A stretch of DNA of 16,910 bases from JANMMJ01 sp964543235 (GTDB lineage Bacteria > Pseudomonadota > Alphaproteobacteria > Rhizobiales > Aestuariivirgaceae), in NCBI GenBank assembly GCA_964543235.1, contig CAZIXE010000077.1:1-16910 (forward strand), read 5' to 3'. The position numbers were made by a program, and so were the translations under genes. Numbering within the stretch: the stretch's first letter is position 1; the number at the start of each line of letters is the position of its first letter. The notes under the pieces are model-generated. The model did not search any database, was not told the origin of the DNA, and saw only the letters and a program-made list of their open reading frames with translations. Shown here one piece after another: positions 1 through 6,442 of this stretch.

Positions 1-195
1 CTAGTCATCTCATCGGAGCTCAATGAACTGCTGGCGGCCTGTGACCGCATCTTGGTGATGGCGGATGGGCGTATGGTCCGCGACATTGACCGCAGTGCAC
101 TCGGGCCGGAAGAGGCCACAACGGCTGCGGATGCCATGCAGTATGCTGAACACAGACTACAGGAAGCCCTGCAGGAGGTTTCCCATCATGTCTAG
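1..195 (+). CDS. Sugar ABC transporter ATP-binding protein, C-terminal end (partial)
   Basis: Only the last 64 codons are present; the gene begins left of the window. Frame 1 gives VISSELNELLAACDRILVMA followed by DGRMV, which matches the end of the second ATPase domain of RbsA/MglA-type proteins. The serine-glutamate 'SSEL' after a beta strand and the 'CDRILVM.DGR' element follow the H-loop region of carbohydrate-uptake ATPases of the CUT2 class. Its role would be to power sugar import on the inner face of the cytoplasmic membrane. The stop codon overlaps the start of the permease gene by 8 bases, so the two are one operon and probably translationally coupled. The tail after DGRMV (about 35 residues) is ordinary for the family. 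The substrate cannot be told from this fragment. The family assignment is firm; 'sugar' is inferred from the RbsA-like tail and the RbsC-like partner. Confidence 0.85.
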   Translation, partial: LVISSELNELLAACDRILVMADGRMVRDIDRSALGPEEATTAADAMQYAEHRLQEALQEVSHHV

Positions 196-1144
196 CCAAA
201 CGCTGAGCACTTTTTCCTTCTTCAAAGACTGGCGTCAGAACATCATCTACATTGGATTTATCGGGGTGTTCATCTTCTTTGCCATCACATTGGGCCACAA
301 GGGCTTTCTCGACACCAACAATCTCCTGAACATCATCCGCCAAACGGCCATGATTGCGATCATGGCCGTGGCCATGACCTATGTTCTTTCGGCGGGGGAA
401 ATCGACCTTTCGGTGGGTGCTGTGGCCGGGCTCGCCTCTGTCGCGACCGCCATGGGCATGGACTATGGCGGCATGTTCTTTGGTATACTTTGTGGACTTG
501 CAACCGGGCTGGCCGTCGGCATGTTCAATGGGTTGCTCACCACCCGAGTTGGCATTCCGTCTTTCCTGACAACCCTGGCAATGATGGGTATCGCCAAGGG
601 AATAGCCATGTGGGTCAGTGGGACGAAAGCTGTGCCCATACTTTCCGAAACCTATGCGTTCCTGTTTGGTGGCGGCAGCCTGGGGCCTGTTCCGCTTACG
701 CTTTTCTGGATGCTGGCAGTGGCAATCGCAGGCCATATTGTATTGCGGAAATCGACCTTTGGACGTTGGGTGCTGGCGACTGGCGGCAACGAAACCGCGG
801 CACGTTATTCCGGAATCAGGACCTCGAGCATCAAGCTCCGCGTGCTGATCATTTCCAGTATGGCGGCAGCGCTGGCCGGCATGCTCTATGCCGGACGCTT
901 CCAGACAGGGCGTTTCCAACTGGGTGAAGGCGACGAGTTGTCGGTCATCGCGGCTGCGGTGCTCGGTGGCACCAGCCTCTTCGGCGGAAAAGGCACCGTC
1001 ATCGGCTCGATCATGGGCGCCTTGATGATCGGGCTCATCAACAATGGCCTCATCCTTGCCGGACTTGAATTCAGCCAGCAACTCATTGCCCGCGGCGCGA
1101 TCATCATCCTTGCCGTCGCCATCAGCCAAACCAGGAGAACCTGA
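188..1144 (+). CDS. RbsC-like ABC transporter permease (CUT2 class)
   Basis: A 318-residue integral membrane protein of the BPD_transp_2 family, the usual length for RbsC-type permeases. It should form the membrane channel with the ATPase encoded just upstream. The start at 188 (MSSQTL) was chosen because AGGAGG lies at 173-178 with good spacing; the frame stays open further upstream, but that stretch codes for the ATPase in another frame. Family signatures include the 'YVLSAGEIDLSVGAVAGLAS' segment, a GMFNGLL...GIPSFLTTLAMM region and FGRWVLATGGNETAARYSGI, which is the cytoplasmic loop that contacts the ATPase. The C-terminal 'AAAVLGGTSLFGGKGTVIGS' is also highly typical. About eight to ten hydrophobic segments are visible. 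Codons are less G/C-biased than in the genes from dusA onward (bases 241-300 hold 26 G+C of 60). The solute cannot be assigned because the binding-protein gene is outside the window. Confidence 0.93.
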   Translation: MSSQTLSTFSFFKDWRQNIIYIGFIGVFIFFAITLGHKGFLDTNNLLNIIRQTAMIAIMAVAMTYVLSAGEIDLSVGAVAGLASVATAMGMDYGGMFFGILCGLATGLAVGMFNGLLTTRVGIPSFLTTLAMMGIAKGIAMWVSGTKAVPILSETYAFLFGGGSLGPVPLTLFWMLAVAIAGHIVLRKSTFGRWVLATGGNETAARYSGIRTSSIKLRVLIISSMAAALAGMLYAGRFQTGRFQLGEGDELSVIAAAVLGGTSLFGGKGTVIGSIMGALMIGLINNGLILAGLEFSQQLIARGAIIILAVAISQTRRT

Positions 1145-1145
1145 C

Positions 1146-1460
1146 ATGAAAAAACCTGGCTGCACGATCATTGGAACAGTTGTCGCAAAGCCCGAAAAAC
1201 GCGCAGAATTGCTCGATATTCTGCACAGTTTTGTGGCTCCCACGCGCACTGAGCCCGGTTGCATCAACTATGATTTCCACCATGATGCCAACGATCCGAA
1301 CAGGTTCGTATTCTACGAGAATTTCGTCGACGAAGTTGCGCTGCAAGCTCACTTGCGCATGCCATATCTGAAGCCGCTAATGGATCACGCCGATGAACTC
1401 TTGGCTGAGCCAGTACACATCCGTCATCTGGTGATGTTGAGTGAGATAGCTTCTGGATAA
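1146..1460 (+). CDS. Small ABM-fold protein (putative quinol monooxygenase / isomerase family)
   Basis: A 104-residue single-domain protein of the antibiotic-biosynthesis-monooxygenase (ABM) superfamily, a dimeric ferredoxin-like fold. Visible signs are an opening beta strand (CTIIGTVVAKP), a helix (KRAELLDILHSFVAPTR), 'EPGCINYDFHHDANDPNRF', then 'VFYENFVDEVALQAHLRMPY' and 'LKPLMDHADELLAEPVHIRHL'. These follow the order of YgiN- and LsrG-like proteins. The gene starts one base after the permease stop codon, so it belongs to the same transcript. Members of this superfamily include quinol monooxygenases, heme-degrading enzymes and LsrG, which isomerises a phosphorylated AI-2 breakdown product and is encoded beside an RbsC-like transporter in enterobacteria. 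That parallel makes a role in metabolism of the imported compound attractive, but the sequence does not single out LsrG. The specific reaction is unknown. Confidence 0.82.
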   Translation: MKKPGCTIIGTVVAKPEKRAELLDILHSFVAPTRTEPGCINYDFHHDANDPNRFVFYENFVDEVALQAHLRMPYLKPLMDHADELLAEPVHIRHLVMLSEIASG

Positions 1461-1587
1461 GACCATCCCGCATGTCACCGGCCCGAATTTCATTCCGAAG
1501 TAACGTGAGCATCAAACTGGAAAGTCTCATTCCTCTCATACTGCCAATGATCAATGTGACATTCCCGATTTTGCACGCATTTCCCAA

Positions 1588-1616
1588 TTGAGGCGCAACA
1601 CCGCCCGCGCTAAACC
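1588..1616 (+). promoter_or_regulatory. Possible promoter of dusA (leaderless)
   Basis: TTGAGG at 1588-1593 and TAAACC at 1611-1616 are separated by exactly 17 bases. The -10 is a poor match. If used, transcription would begin at about the A of the dusA ATG (1623), and no Shine-Dalgarno sequence is visible before that ATG. The rest of 1461-1622 shows no gene and no clear terminator. Confidence 0.25.
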
Positions 1617-1622
1617 CGCGCC

Positions 1623-2642
1623 ATGACTAGTAACACGCCACTCTCCGTGGCGCGCGGAAAAGTGTTTGCTGTCGCGCCGATGATGGAGTGGACCGACCGG
1701 CATTGCCGGTTCTTCCACCGCCGGCTGACCCGCCATGCGCTGCTCTACACCGAGATGATCACCGCCCAGGCCATCCGCCATGGCGACCGTGCCCGCCTCC
1801 TGGGCTTCGATCCGCGCAAGCAGCCGGTGGCCCTCCAGCTCGGCGGCAGCGATCCCGCGCTCCTCGCCGAGGCGGCGAAATGCGGCGAGGATTTCGGCTA
1901 TGCCGAGATCAATCTCAATGTCGGCTGCCCCTCCGACCGCGTCCGGGAGGGTCGCTTCGGCGCCTGCCTGATGGCCGAGCCGGAGCTGGTGGCCGAATGC
2001 GTGGCCGCCATGCGCCATGCTGTCCGCCTGCCGGTGACGGTCAAATGCCGCCTTGGCATCGACGACCAGGACACCGGGGCAAGCCTTGACCGTTTCATCG
2101 GCGCGATCGCCGCCGCGGGCTGCCGGACCGTCATTGTGCATGCCCGCAAGGCCTGGCTGAAGGGCCTGTCGCCGAAGGAAAACCGCGAAATTCCGCCGCT
2201 CGATTACGCCCGCGTGCACCGCCTCAAATCCGCCTTTCCGCATTTGAATGTAATCCTTAACGGGGGACTCTCGGATCTGGAATCGGCGCTGGCCCATCTG
2301 CCGGTGCTGGACGGCGTCATGCTGGGCCGCGCCGCCTACCACGATCCCTGGCTCCTCGCCGGTGTCGATCCGCTGTTCGCCGGCGCGCCAGCACCCGTCG
2401 CCTCCCGCGCCGCGGCGGTTGCCGCCATGCGCCCCTATATCGCCGGCGAACTCGCCCGGGGCACCTATCTGAGCCACATCACCCGCCACATGCTGGGCCT
2501 GTATCATGGTGAACCGGGTGGCCGCTGGTGGCGCCGCATCCTCTCGGAAGAGGCCCACCGCCCGGGCGCCGGCCTCGCGGTCATCGACCGGGCCCTTGTG
2601 GCGGTTTCGTCACGCATGGGGATATTGCGCGCCGCCGGGTGA
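1623..2642 (+). CDS. dusA: tRNA-dihydrouridine(20/20a) synthase DusA
   Basis: A 339-residue FMN enzyme that reduces uridine 20/20a in the D-loop of tRNA using NADPH. The N-terminal 'VAPMMEWTDRHCRFF' (residues 17-31) is diagnostic for the DusA branch. The TIM-barrel core shows 'LLYTEMIT', 'PVALQLGGSDP' and 'EINLNVGCPSDRV' with the catalytic cysteine at 102. The tRNA/FMN contact 'VHARKAWLKGLSPKENRE' and the phosphate-binding 'VMLGRAAYHDPW' follow; the C-terminal helical domain (about 255-339) contains 'ITRHMLGLYHGEPGGRWWRR'. Length is normal for the family. The first 18 codons use A/T-ending codons often (ACT, AGT, CCA, GGA, AAA, TTT, GCT), while the next 31 contain only two. That is where integrated elements are known to enter this gene. 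No ribosome binding site is seen before the ATG. Confidence 0.97.
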   Translation: MTSNTPLSVARGKVFAVAPMMEWTDRHCRFFHRRLTRHALLYTEMITAQAIRHGDRARLLGFDPRKQPVALQLGGSDPALLAEAAKCGEDFGYAEINLNVGCPSDRVREGRFGACLMAEPELVAECVAAMRHAVRLPVTVKCRLGIDDQDTGASLDRFIGAIAAAGCRTVIVHARKAWLKGLSPKENREIPPLDYARVHRLKSAFPHLNVILNGGLSDLESALAHLPVLDGVMLGRAAYHDPWLLAGVDPLFAGAPAPVASRAAAVAAMRPYIAGELARGTYLSHITRHMLGLYHGEPGGRWWRRILSEEAHRPGAGLAVIDRALVAVSSRMGILRAAG

Positions 2643-2712
2643 GCCGCGCCTTGCCTCTCGTCCCCCTTTGCAGTTTAATTTCCCGCGAATCCGGGGATAG
2701 GGCGGGGATGTG

Positions 2713-3873
2713 ATGAACGATTGCCGGACAGTGTTGTGGGCGGCGCTGCTGTGCCTCATCGCCATGGCCGGGCTCGCCCCCAAGGCCGCCGCGCAGACGG
2801 TCATCGATGACGGCGATTGCGACGACATCTTCTTCGATGTCGACGGGCAGGGCAATCCCTACCTCAACAACAGCGTCCTGAACTGCACCGGCCAGCTCGC
2901 CAACACCCACACCCTGATCTACCAGAGCAATGTCATCCGCGACATCGTCGGTCGCCGCCTCATCACCCCGCCCTTCTTGCAGAACGTGGTGCCGGCCGGC
3001 CTCGCCTATGACAGCGAGGCCGCGGCCCGCAATGTGCTGGCCGGCGCCGGCACCTTCCGCGTCATTCCCGCCGCTGAAACCTCCGCGGCCGCACCCGTGC
3101 GCAAGTGGAATGTCTGGGGTGATGCCAAGCTGAGCTGGATCGATCCCGGCGACATCATCTCCCCGACCGATGGCGAATTGCAGAACGCCACCGCCGGCAT
3201 CGACTACAGGCTGTCCGATCGCGTCGTCGTCGGCCTCATCGCCTCCTATGAACATACCGACCTCGAGACCACCGGCTTCGTCCTCGCCTCGACCCAGAGC
3301 CGCGGGTTTGGCGGCGGCGCCTATGTCGGCGCCACCCTCACCGACAACATCGTCTTCAGCGGCATGCTGACCGGTGCGAGCCTCGACACTGATTCGAACT
3401 TCCTCGGCGCCCTCGCCGATATCGACTCCGGTCGCCTCCAGGCTTCGGCCGGCCTCACCGGCTACTGGTATTCCGGCACCACGCGCTTCTCGCCCTCCGT
3501 GACGCTCGCCTGGTCGAAGGAGTGGCAGCAGGATTTCGTCGATTCGCTGCTGTTCTTCTCACCCGACCAGACCACCGAAACGGCGGTGCTGAGCATCGGC
3601 GGCCAGCTGGGCCACACCTTCGCGCTGGGCGGCGGCACCAGCATGGAGCCGTGGATCGGCACGCAATGGGACTGGACCTTTGTCAACGAGGTGAAGACCG
3701 ATGGCTTCGCTGCCTATGATCTGGGCGACAGCTATGACCTTCGCGTCCAGGCGGGCCTCATCCTGAACCTCGCCGCCAACGCCCAGCTCTCGCTCACCGG
3801 CGAGGTGAGCGGCCTTATCATGCCGGATAACGACATCTACTCGGGTCAGGCCAACCTCGCCGTCCAGTTCTGA
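2713..3873 (+). CDS. Small autotransporter-type outer-membrane beta-barrel protein
   Basis: A 386-residue predicted outer-membrane protein. The start at ATG 2713 has a GGGCGGGG stretch just upstream; a GTG at 2710 in the same frame is an alternative. Residues 1-27 form a signal peptide (hydrophobic AALLCLIAMAGLA, AxA site before Gln28). Residues 28-131 are a short exported part with only two cysteines (C36, C58) that could pair. Residues about 132-386 form a 12-strand-type autotransporter barrel: it opens with 'WNVWGDAKLSW', shows alternating polar/hydrophobic strands with 'GIDYRLSDRVVVGLIASYEH', 'GFGGGAYVGATL' and 'GYWYSGTTRFSPSVTLAWS', and ends in 'NLAVQF' with the C-terminal aromatic residue needed for barrel assembly. 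The passenger is unusually short, so function is more likely structural or adhesive than enzymatic. It lies 70 bases after dusA and could share its transcript. Confidence 0.83.
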   Translation: MNDCRTVLWAALLCLIAMAGLAPKAAAQTVIDDGDCDDIFFDVDGQGNPYLNNSVLNCTGQLANTHTLIYQSNVIRDIVGRRLITPPFLQNVVPAGLAYDSEAAARNVLAGAGTFRVIPAAETSAAAPVRKWNVWGDAKLSWIDPGDIISPTDGELQNATAGIDYRLSDRVVVGLIASYEHTDLETTGFVLASTQSRGFGGGAYVGATLTDNIVFSGMLTGASLDTDSNFLGALADIDSGRLQASAGLTGYWYSGTTRFSPSVTLAWSKEWQQDFVDSLLFFSPDQTTETAVLSIGGQLGHTFALGGGTSMEPWIGTQWDWTFVNEVKTDGFAAYDLGDSYDLRVQAGLILNLAANAQLSLTGEVSGLIMPDNDIYSGQANLAVQF

Positions 3874-3889
3874 CGCGCCCCCGAACCAT

Positions 3890-3940
3890 CCTCCCCCTGC
3901 ACGGGGGAGGTGGCCGCCGCAGGCGGCCGGAGGGGGAGGG
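3890..3940. repeat. Palindromic dispersed repeat (two adjacent hairpins)
   Basis: CCTCCCCC (3890-3897) pairs with GGGGGAGG (3903-3910) across a 5-base loop. GGCCGCC (3912-3918) pairs with GGCGGCC (3922-3928) across GCA, and a purine run GGAGGGGGAGGG (3929-3940) follows that can also pair with the first C-rich arm. This arrangement is a familiar intergenic repeat of alphaproteobacterial genomes. It lies 16 bases after the autotransporter stop and could also end that transcript, although there is no T tract. Confidence 0.65.
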
Positions 3941-4015
3941 CGACTACTGTTTGGCGCGAGCTCGAACGTTTCCATCCGCCTACGGATCATCTGGCACCTT
4001 GCACATCGCACCTGG

Positions 4016-4028
4016 TCCCGGCCAAGCG
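4016..4028. repeat. Truncated copy of the 4052-4092 repeat
   Basis: The 13 bases TCCCGGCCAAGCG at 4016-4028 are repeated exactly at 4053-4065, where they form the left arm of the complete palindrome. The right arm is missing here. Confidence 0.5.
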
Positions 4029-4051
4029 TTGCGCCATACCCCCAAATCGTC

Positions 4052-4092
4052 ATCCCGGCCAAGCGCTGCTTCGGCAGCGCGCGAGCCGGGAT
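4052..4092. repeat. REP-like nested palindrome with TTCG loop
   Basis: The outer arms ATCCCGGC (4052-4059) and GCCGGGAT (4085-4092) enclose the inner arms GCGCTGC (4063-4069) and GCAGCGC (4074-4080), closed by a TTCG tetraloop (4070-4073). The 'gtcatcccggccaagcg...gagccgggatccat' pattern is a widespread dispersed repeat in alphaproteobacteria. As RNA it would form a very stable hairpin. Confidence 0.65.
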
Positions 4093-4155
4093 CCATTCCT
4101 CCGCCGACGGAACAGCCGACACCCGACACCTGGTGCCACCCGCCTCAGAAAGCCC

Positions 4156-4184
4156 TTGACGGCGGAGCCCCGCCGGATTATGTT
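4156..4184 (+). promoter_or_regulatory. Sigma70-type promoter of the SOS-boxed gene
   Basis: TTGACG (4156-4161) and TATGTT (4179-4184) are separated by 17 bases, giving a near-consensus housekeeping promoter. The predicted start of transcription is near 4191, leaving a leader of about 29 bases before the ATG at 4220. The spacer itself contains the short dyad GGCGG-AGCC-CCGCC (4161-4174). The LexA box below covers the -10 and start site, the classic position for repression. Confidence 0.7.
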
Positions 4185-4196
4185 CACTGTATGTTC
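4182..4196 (+). promoter_or_regulatory. LexA (SOS) box, alphaproteobacterial type
   Basis: GTTC at 4182-4185, seven bases (ACTGTAT), then GTTC at 4193-4196. This is an exact GTTC-N7-GTTC direct repeat, the operator recognised by LexA in Rhodobacter, Sinorhizobium and relatives. It overlaps the -10 hexamer and the predicted transcription start of the gene at 4220. A chance match is possible in any long sequence, but its position on a good promoter makes it credible. Confidence 0.72.
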
Positions 4197-4219
4197 CATG
4201 TATCTCCGATCTGAACCCC

Positions 4220-4909
4220 ATGGACTGGGCCCTTGCCATCACCCGCAACCGTGCCGCGCTGCAGGCCATCGTCGCTACCCTCTTCGCCATGCTCGAAGGG
4301 GCCGGCGGTACCTTGCGGGACCGGCTGCCCCGCGCCCTCCACAGCGCCGTGCTCAGGCTGCTGCGGCCGGCCGAATCCGCCACCCGCCGCCTGGTCGTGA
4401 TCGCAGCGCGGGGCCTCGTGGTGAAGCTTGCGCCGGCGCCGCGCGCCGTGCCGGCCGGGCTAGGGCGCGGGCCAGGGCGCGGGGCCGGCCGCCGCCAGCC
4501 CGCCTTCCGCCTCTTCGATCCCCGAAAGCGTTTCACGCTGCGTGCGCCCCGCACATCCGCCCGTGGTGTGCCGCGCATCCACTTCTTCGCACCCGATCCC
4601 CGCGTGGCGGCGCTCTGGCGGGCGCCGCAGCCGCCGGCGGCTCCGCAACCCGCGGCCCTCATCGATGCCCGGCCTCTCTGTCGGAGGCTTCAGGCCCTGC
4701 AAGGCGCGCTGGCCGATCTGCCGCGCCAGGCGAGGCGCTTGGCCCGCTGGCGGGCCAGGCGGGCGCTGCGGCCGGGCCTGACCTTCACCTCGCCGCTCCG
4801 CCCCGGCCGCCCGCCCGGCCATCGCCGCACCCCCCTGCACGAGGTCGACCGTATCCTCGCCGAATGCCACGGCCTCGCCCGCGACGCACTGGCCCCCGAC
4901 ACCTCCTGA
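4220..4909 (+). CDS. Arginine-rich protein of unknown function, predicted SOS-regulated
   Basis: A 229-residue protein with no domain I can name; similar hypothetical proteins seem to occur in other Rhizobiales, from memory only. Four blocks look like a conserved core: an N-terminal helical part (about 1-68) containing 'LPRALHSAVLRLLRPAESAT' and 'RRLVVIAARGLVV'; 'FRLFDPRKRF' (96-105) with 'RGVPRIHFFAPDPRVAALW' (115-133); a basic helix (about 151-181) with 'LCRRLQALQGALADLPRQAR'; and a C-terminal 'SPLRPGRPPGHRR...HEVDRILAECHGLA' element (191-220). It holds 41 arginines and only two lysines. There is no signal peptide or clear membrane span, so it is probably cytoplasmic. Residues 71-93 are low-complexity and proline/glycine-rich. 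The LexA box and promoter directly upstream suggest induction by DNA damage. No Shine-Dalgarno sequence precedes the ATG. Reality of the gene is supported by the promoter and the patterned protein; a DNA- or RNA-binding role would be a guess from its charge. Confidence 0.75.
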   Translation: MDWALAITRNRAALQAIVATLFAMLEGAGGTLRDRLPRALHSAVLRLLRPAESATRRLVVIAARGLVVKLAPAPRAVPAGLGRGPGRGAGRRQPAFRLFDPRKRFTLRAPRTSARGVPRIHFFAPDPRVAALWRAPQPPAAPQPAALIDARPLCRRLQALQGALADLPRQARRLARWRARRALRPGLTFTSPLRPGRPPGHRRTPLHEVDRILAECHGLARDALAPDTS

Positions 4910-4913
4910 GCCA

Positions 4914-4929
4914 CCGGCCGGAAGCCGGC
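4914..4929. terminator. Possible short hairpin between convergent genes
   Basis: In the 28-base gap between two converging stop codons, GCCGG (4917-4921) can pair with CCGGC (4925-4929) over AAG; a shifted alternative is CCGGC (4914-4918) with GCCGG (4924-4928). There is no T tract on either side, so this is a weak candidate for a bidirectional terminator. Confidence 0.25.
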
Positions 4930-4937
4930 ACGGAAAC

Positions 4938-6437
4938 TCAGATCTTCTGGTTATAGGCCCCGACTTCGGGATGCCGGGCGAGCGCGGCGTCGATATCGGC
5001 GAACATCGCCCGCATCATCGCCTCCGACGCCGGGCTTTCGCACACCACCACGAGTTCCGGCTTGTTGGACGACGCCCGGACCAGCCCCCAGGTGCCGTCG
5101 GCGAGCGTCACGCGCACGCCATTGACCGTGACGATCTGCCGGATCGCCTGCCCGGCCACATGTCCGCCCTCTGCGGCCACCGCCTCATAGTGCCGTGTCA
5201 CGTCTTCCACGACGCCATACTTGGCCTCGTCGGCGCAGTGCGGCGACATGGTGGGCGTGCCCCAGGTCGCGGGGAGTTCGCGGTAGAGTTCGGCCATCGT
5301 CTTGCCCTCGGCCCGGTCGAGCATTTCGCAGATGGCGATGGCCGAGACCAGCCCGTCGTCATAGCCGCGGCCGTAAGGCGCGCGGAAGAAATAGTGGCCC
5401 GACTTCTCGAAGCCCACCATGGCGCCGGTCTCGTTGGTGCGCCGCTTCATGTAGGAATGCCCGGTCTTCCAGTAATCCGTCTTGGCCCCGTTCCGGACCA
5501 GCACCGGGTCGGTCTGGAACAGCCCCGTCGATTTGACATCGACGACGAAGCGCGCTCCCGGATGAAGCGTCGAGATATCGCGCGCCAGCATGACGCCGAC
5601 CTTGTCGGCGAAGATCTCATGGCCCTCATTGTCGACGACGCCGCAGCGGTCGCCGTCGCCGTCGAAGCCCAGCGCCACATCCGCCTTGTGGGCGACAACG
5701 GCTTCCGCCATGGCATGCAGCATCGCGAGGTCTTCCGGGTTGGGGTTGTAGCGCGGGAAGGAATGGTCGAGCCCGCAATCGAGGGGCACGACCTCGCAGC
5801 CGATCGCCTCCAGGACGGCCGGCGCATAGGCGCCCGCCGTACCGTTGCCGCAGGCCGCCACCACCTTGAGCCGCCGCTGCAGCTTCCGTCCCCGGGTCAG
5901 CTCCTCGAAATAGCGCTCGCCCATGTCGTCGACATGGACAAGCGATCCGCCGGGCCGCAGTGTCCAGCGCCCCGACAGCACGATCTCCTTGAGCGCCGCC
6001 ATGTCCTCGGGGCCAAAGGTCAGCGGCCGCTCCATGCCCATCTTGACGCCCGTCCAGCCATTGTCGTTGTGCGAGGCCGTGACCATGGCGACCGCCGGAA
6101 CATCGAGCGCGAACTGCGCGAAATAGGCCATTGGCGACAGCGCCAGCCCGATGTCGTAGATGGTGCAGCCCGCGGCCATCAGCCCGGCCATCAGCGCATG
6201 CTTGATCGAGGCCGAATAGGCCCGGAAATCATGGCCCGTCACGATATGCGGCCTGACCCCGCGCTCATGCAGCAGCGTGCCCAGCCCCAGTCCCAGCGCA
6301 TGCACGCCGTAGAGATTGATTTCCTTCTCGAACAGCCAGCGGGCATCGTACTCGCGGAAGCCGGTCGGCTTGACCAGCGGCATGCGCTCGTATTCGGGCG
6401 TGTTCGGTTTGAGATCCGCGCGCGGAATGGCCAGCAT
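4938..6437 (-). CDS. Phosphomannomutase/phosphoglucomutase
   Basis: A 499-residue alpha-D-phosphohexomutase that interconverts hexose 6- and 1-phosphates, feeding GDP-mannose or UDP-glucose into surface polysaccharides. All four family motifs are intact: the phosphoserine loop 'TASHNDNGWTG' (Ser122), the magnesium loop 'DGDGDRC' (259-265), the sugar-specificity loop 'EKSGHYFF' (344-351) and the phosphate-binding loop 'RASSNKPEL' (454-462). The N-terminal 'ADLKPNTPEYERMPLVKPTG' followed by FREYDARW is typical of the rhizobial bifunctional type, supporting the ATG at 6437. GGGGA lies about six bases before it and is part of an inverted repeat (6443-6468). The gene is 81 bases from the DUF1289 gene upstream, so it may have its own promoter as well as read-through. 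Mannose versus glucose preference cannot be read from sequence; AlgC- or ExoC-like roles are both possible. Confidence 0.94.
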   Translation of the reverse strand: MLAIPRADLKPNTPEYERMPLVKPTGFREYDARWLFEKEINLYGVHALGLGLGTLLHERGVRPHIVTGHDFRAYSASIKHALMAGLMAAGCTIYDIGLALSPMAYFAQFALDVPAVAMVTASHNDNGWTGVKMGMERPLTFGPEDMAALKEIVLSGRWTLRPGGSLVHVDDMGERYFEELTRGRKLQRRLKVVAACGNGTAGAYAPAVLEAIGCEVVPLDCGLDHSFPRYNPNPEDLAMLHAMAEAVVAHKADVALGFDGDGDRCGVVDNEGHEIFADKVGVMLARDISTLHPGARFVVDVKSTGLFQTDPVLVRNGAKTDYWKTGHSYMKRRTNETGAMVGFEKSGHYFFRAPYGRGYDDGLVSAIAICEMLDRAEGKTMAELYRELPATWGTPTMSPHCADEAKYGVVEDVTRHYEAVAAEGGHVAGQAIRQIVTVNGVRVTLADGTWGLVRASSNKPELVVVCESPASEAMMRAMFADIDAALARHPEVGAYNQKI

Positions 6438-6442
6438 GTGAC

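Larger units (their letters stand above)
3874..4219. other. Gene-free 346-base region rich in palindromes
   Basis: No convincing gene lies here; open frames across it are uninterrupted only because stop codons are rare at this G+C content. It holds a double-hairpin repeat (3890-3940), a small hairpin ATCCG-CCTA-CGGAT (3974-3987), a nested palindrome (4052-4092) with a partial copy before it (4016-4028), and the promoter and LexA box of the gene at 4220. Confidence 0.7.

Noticed and set aside
1146..1460. Naming the ABM gene lsrG
   Set aside because: The sequence fits the wider ABM family equally well, and no other lsr gene can be confirmed in the window.
3910..4956. 348-codon open frame on the + strand over the palindrome region
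   Set aside because: It runs through dispersed repeats, the promoter and the SOS-boxed gene in another frame, and shows no protein pattern.
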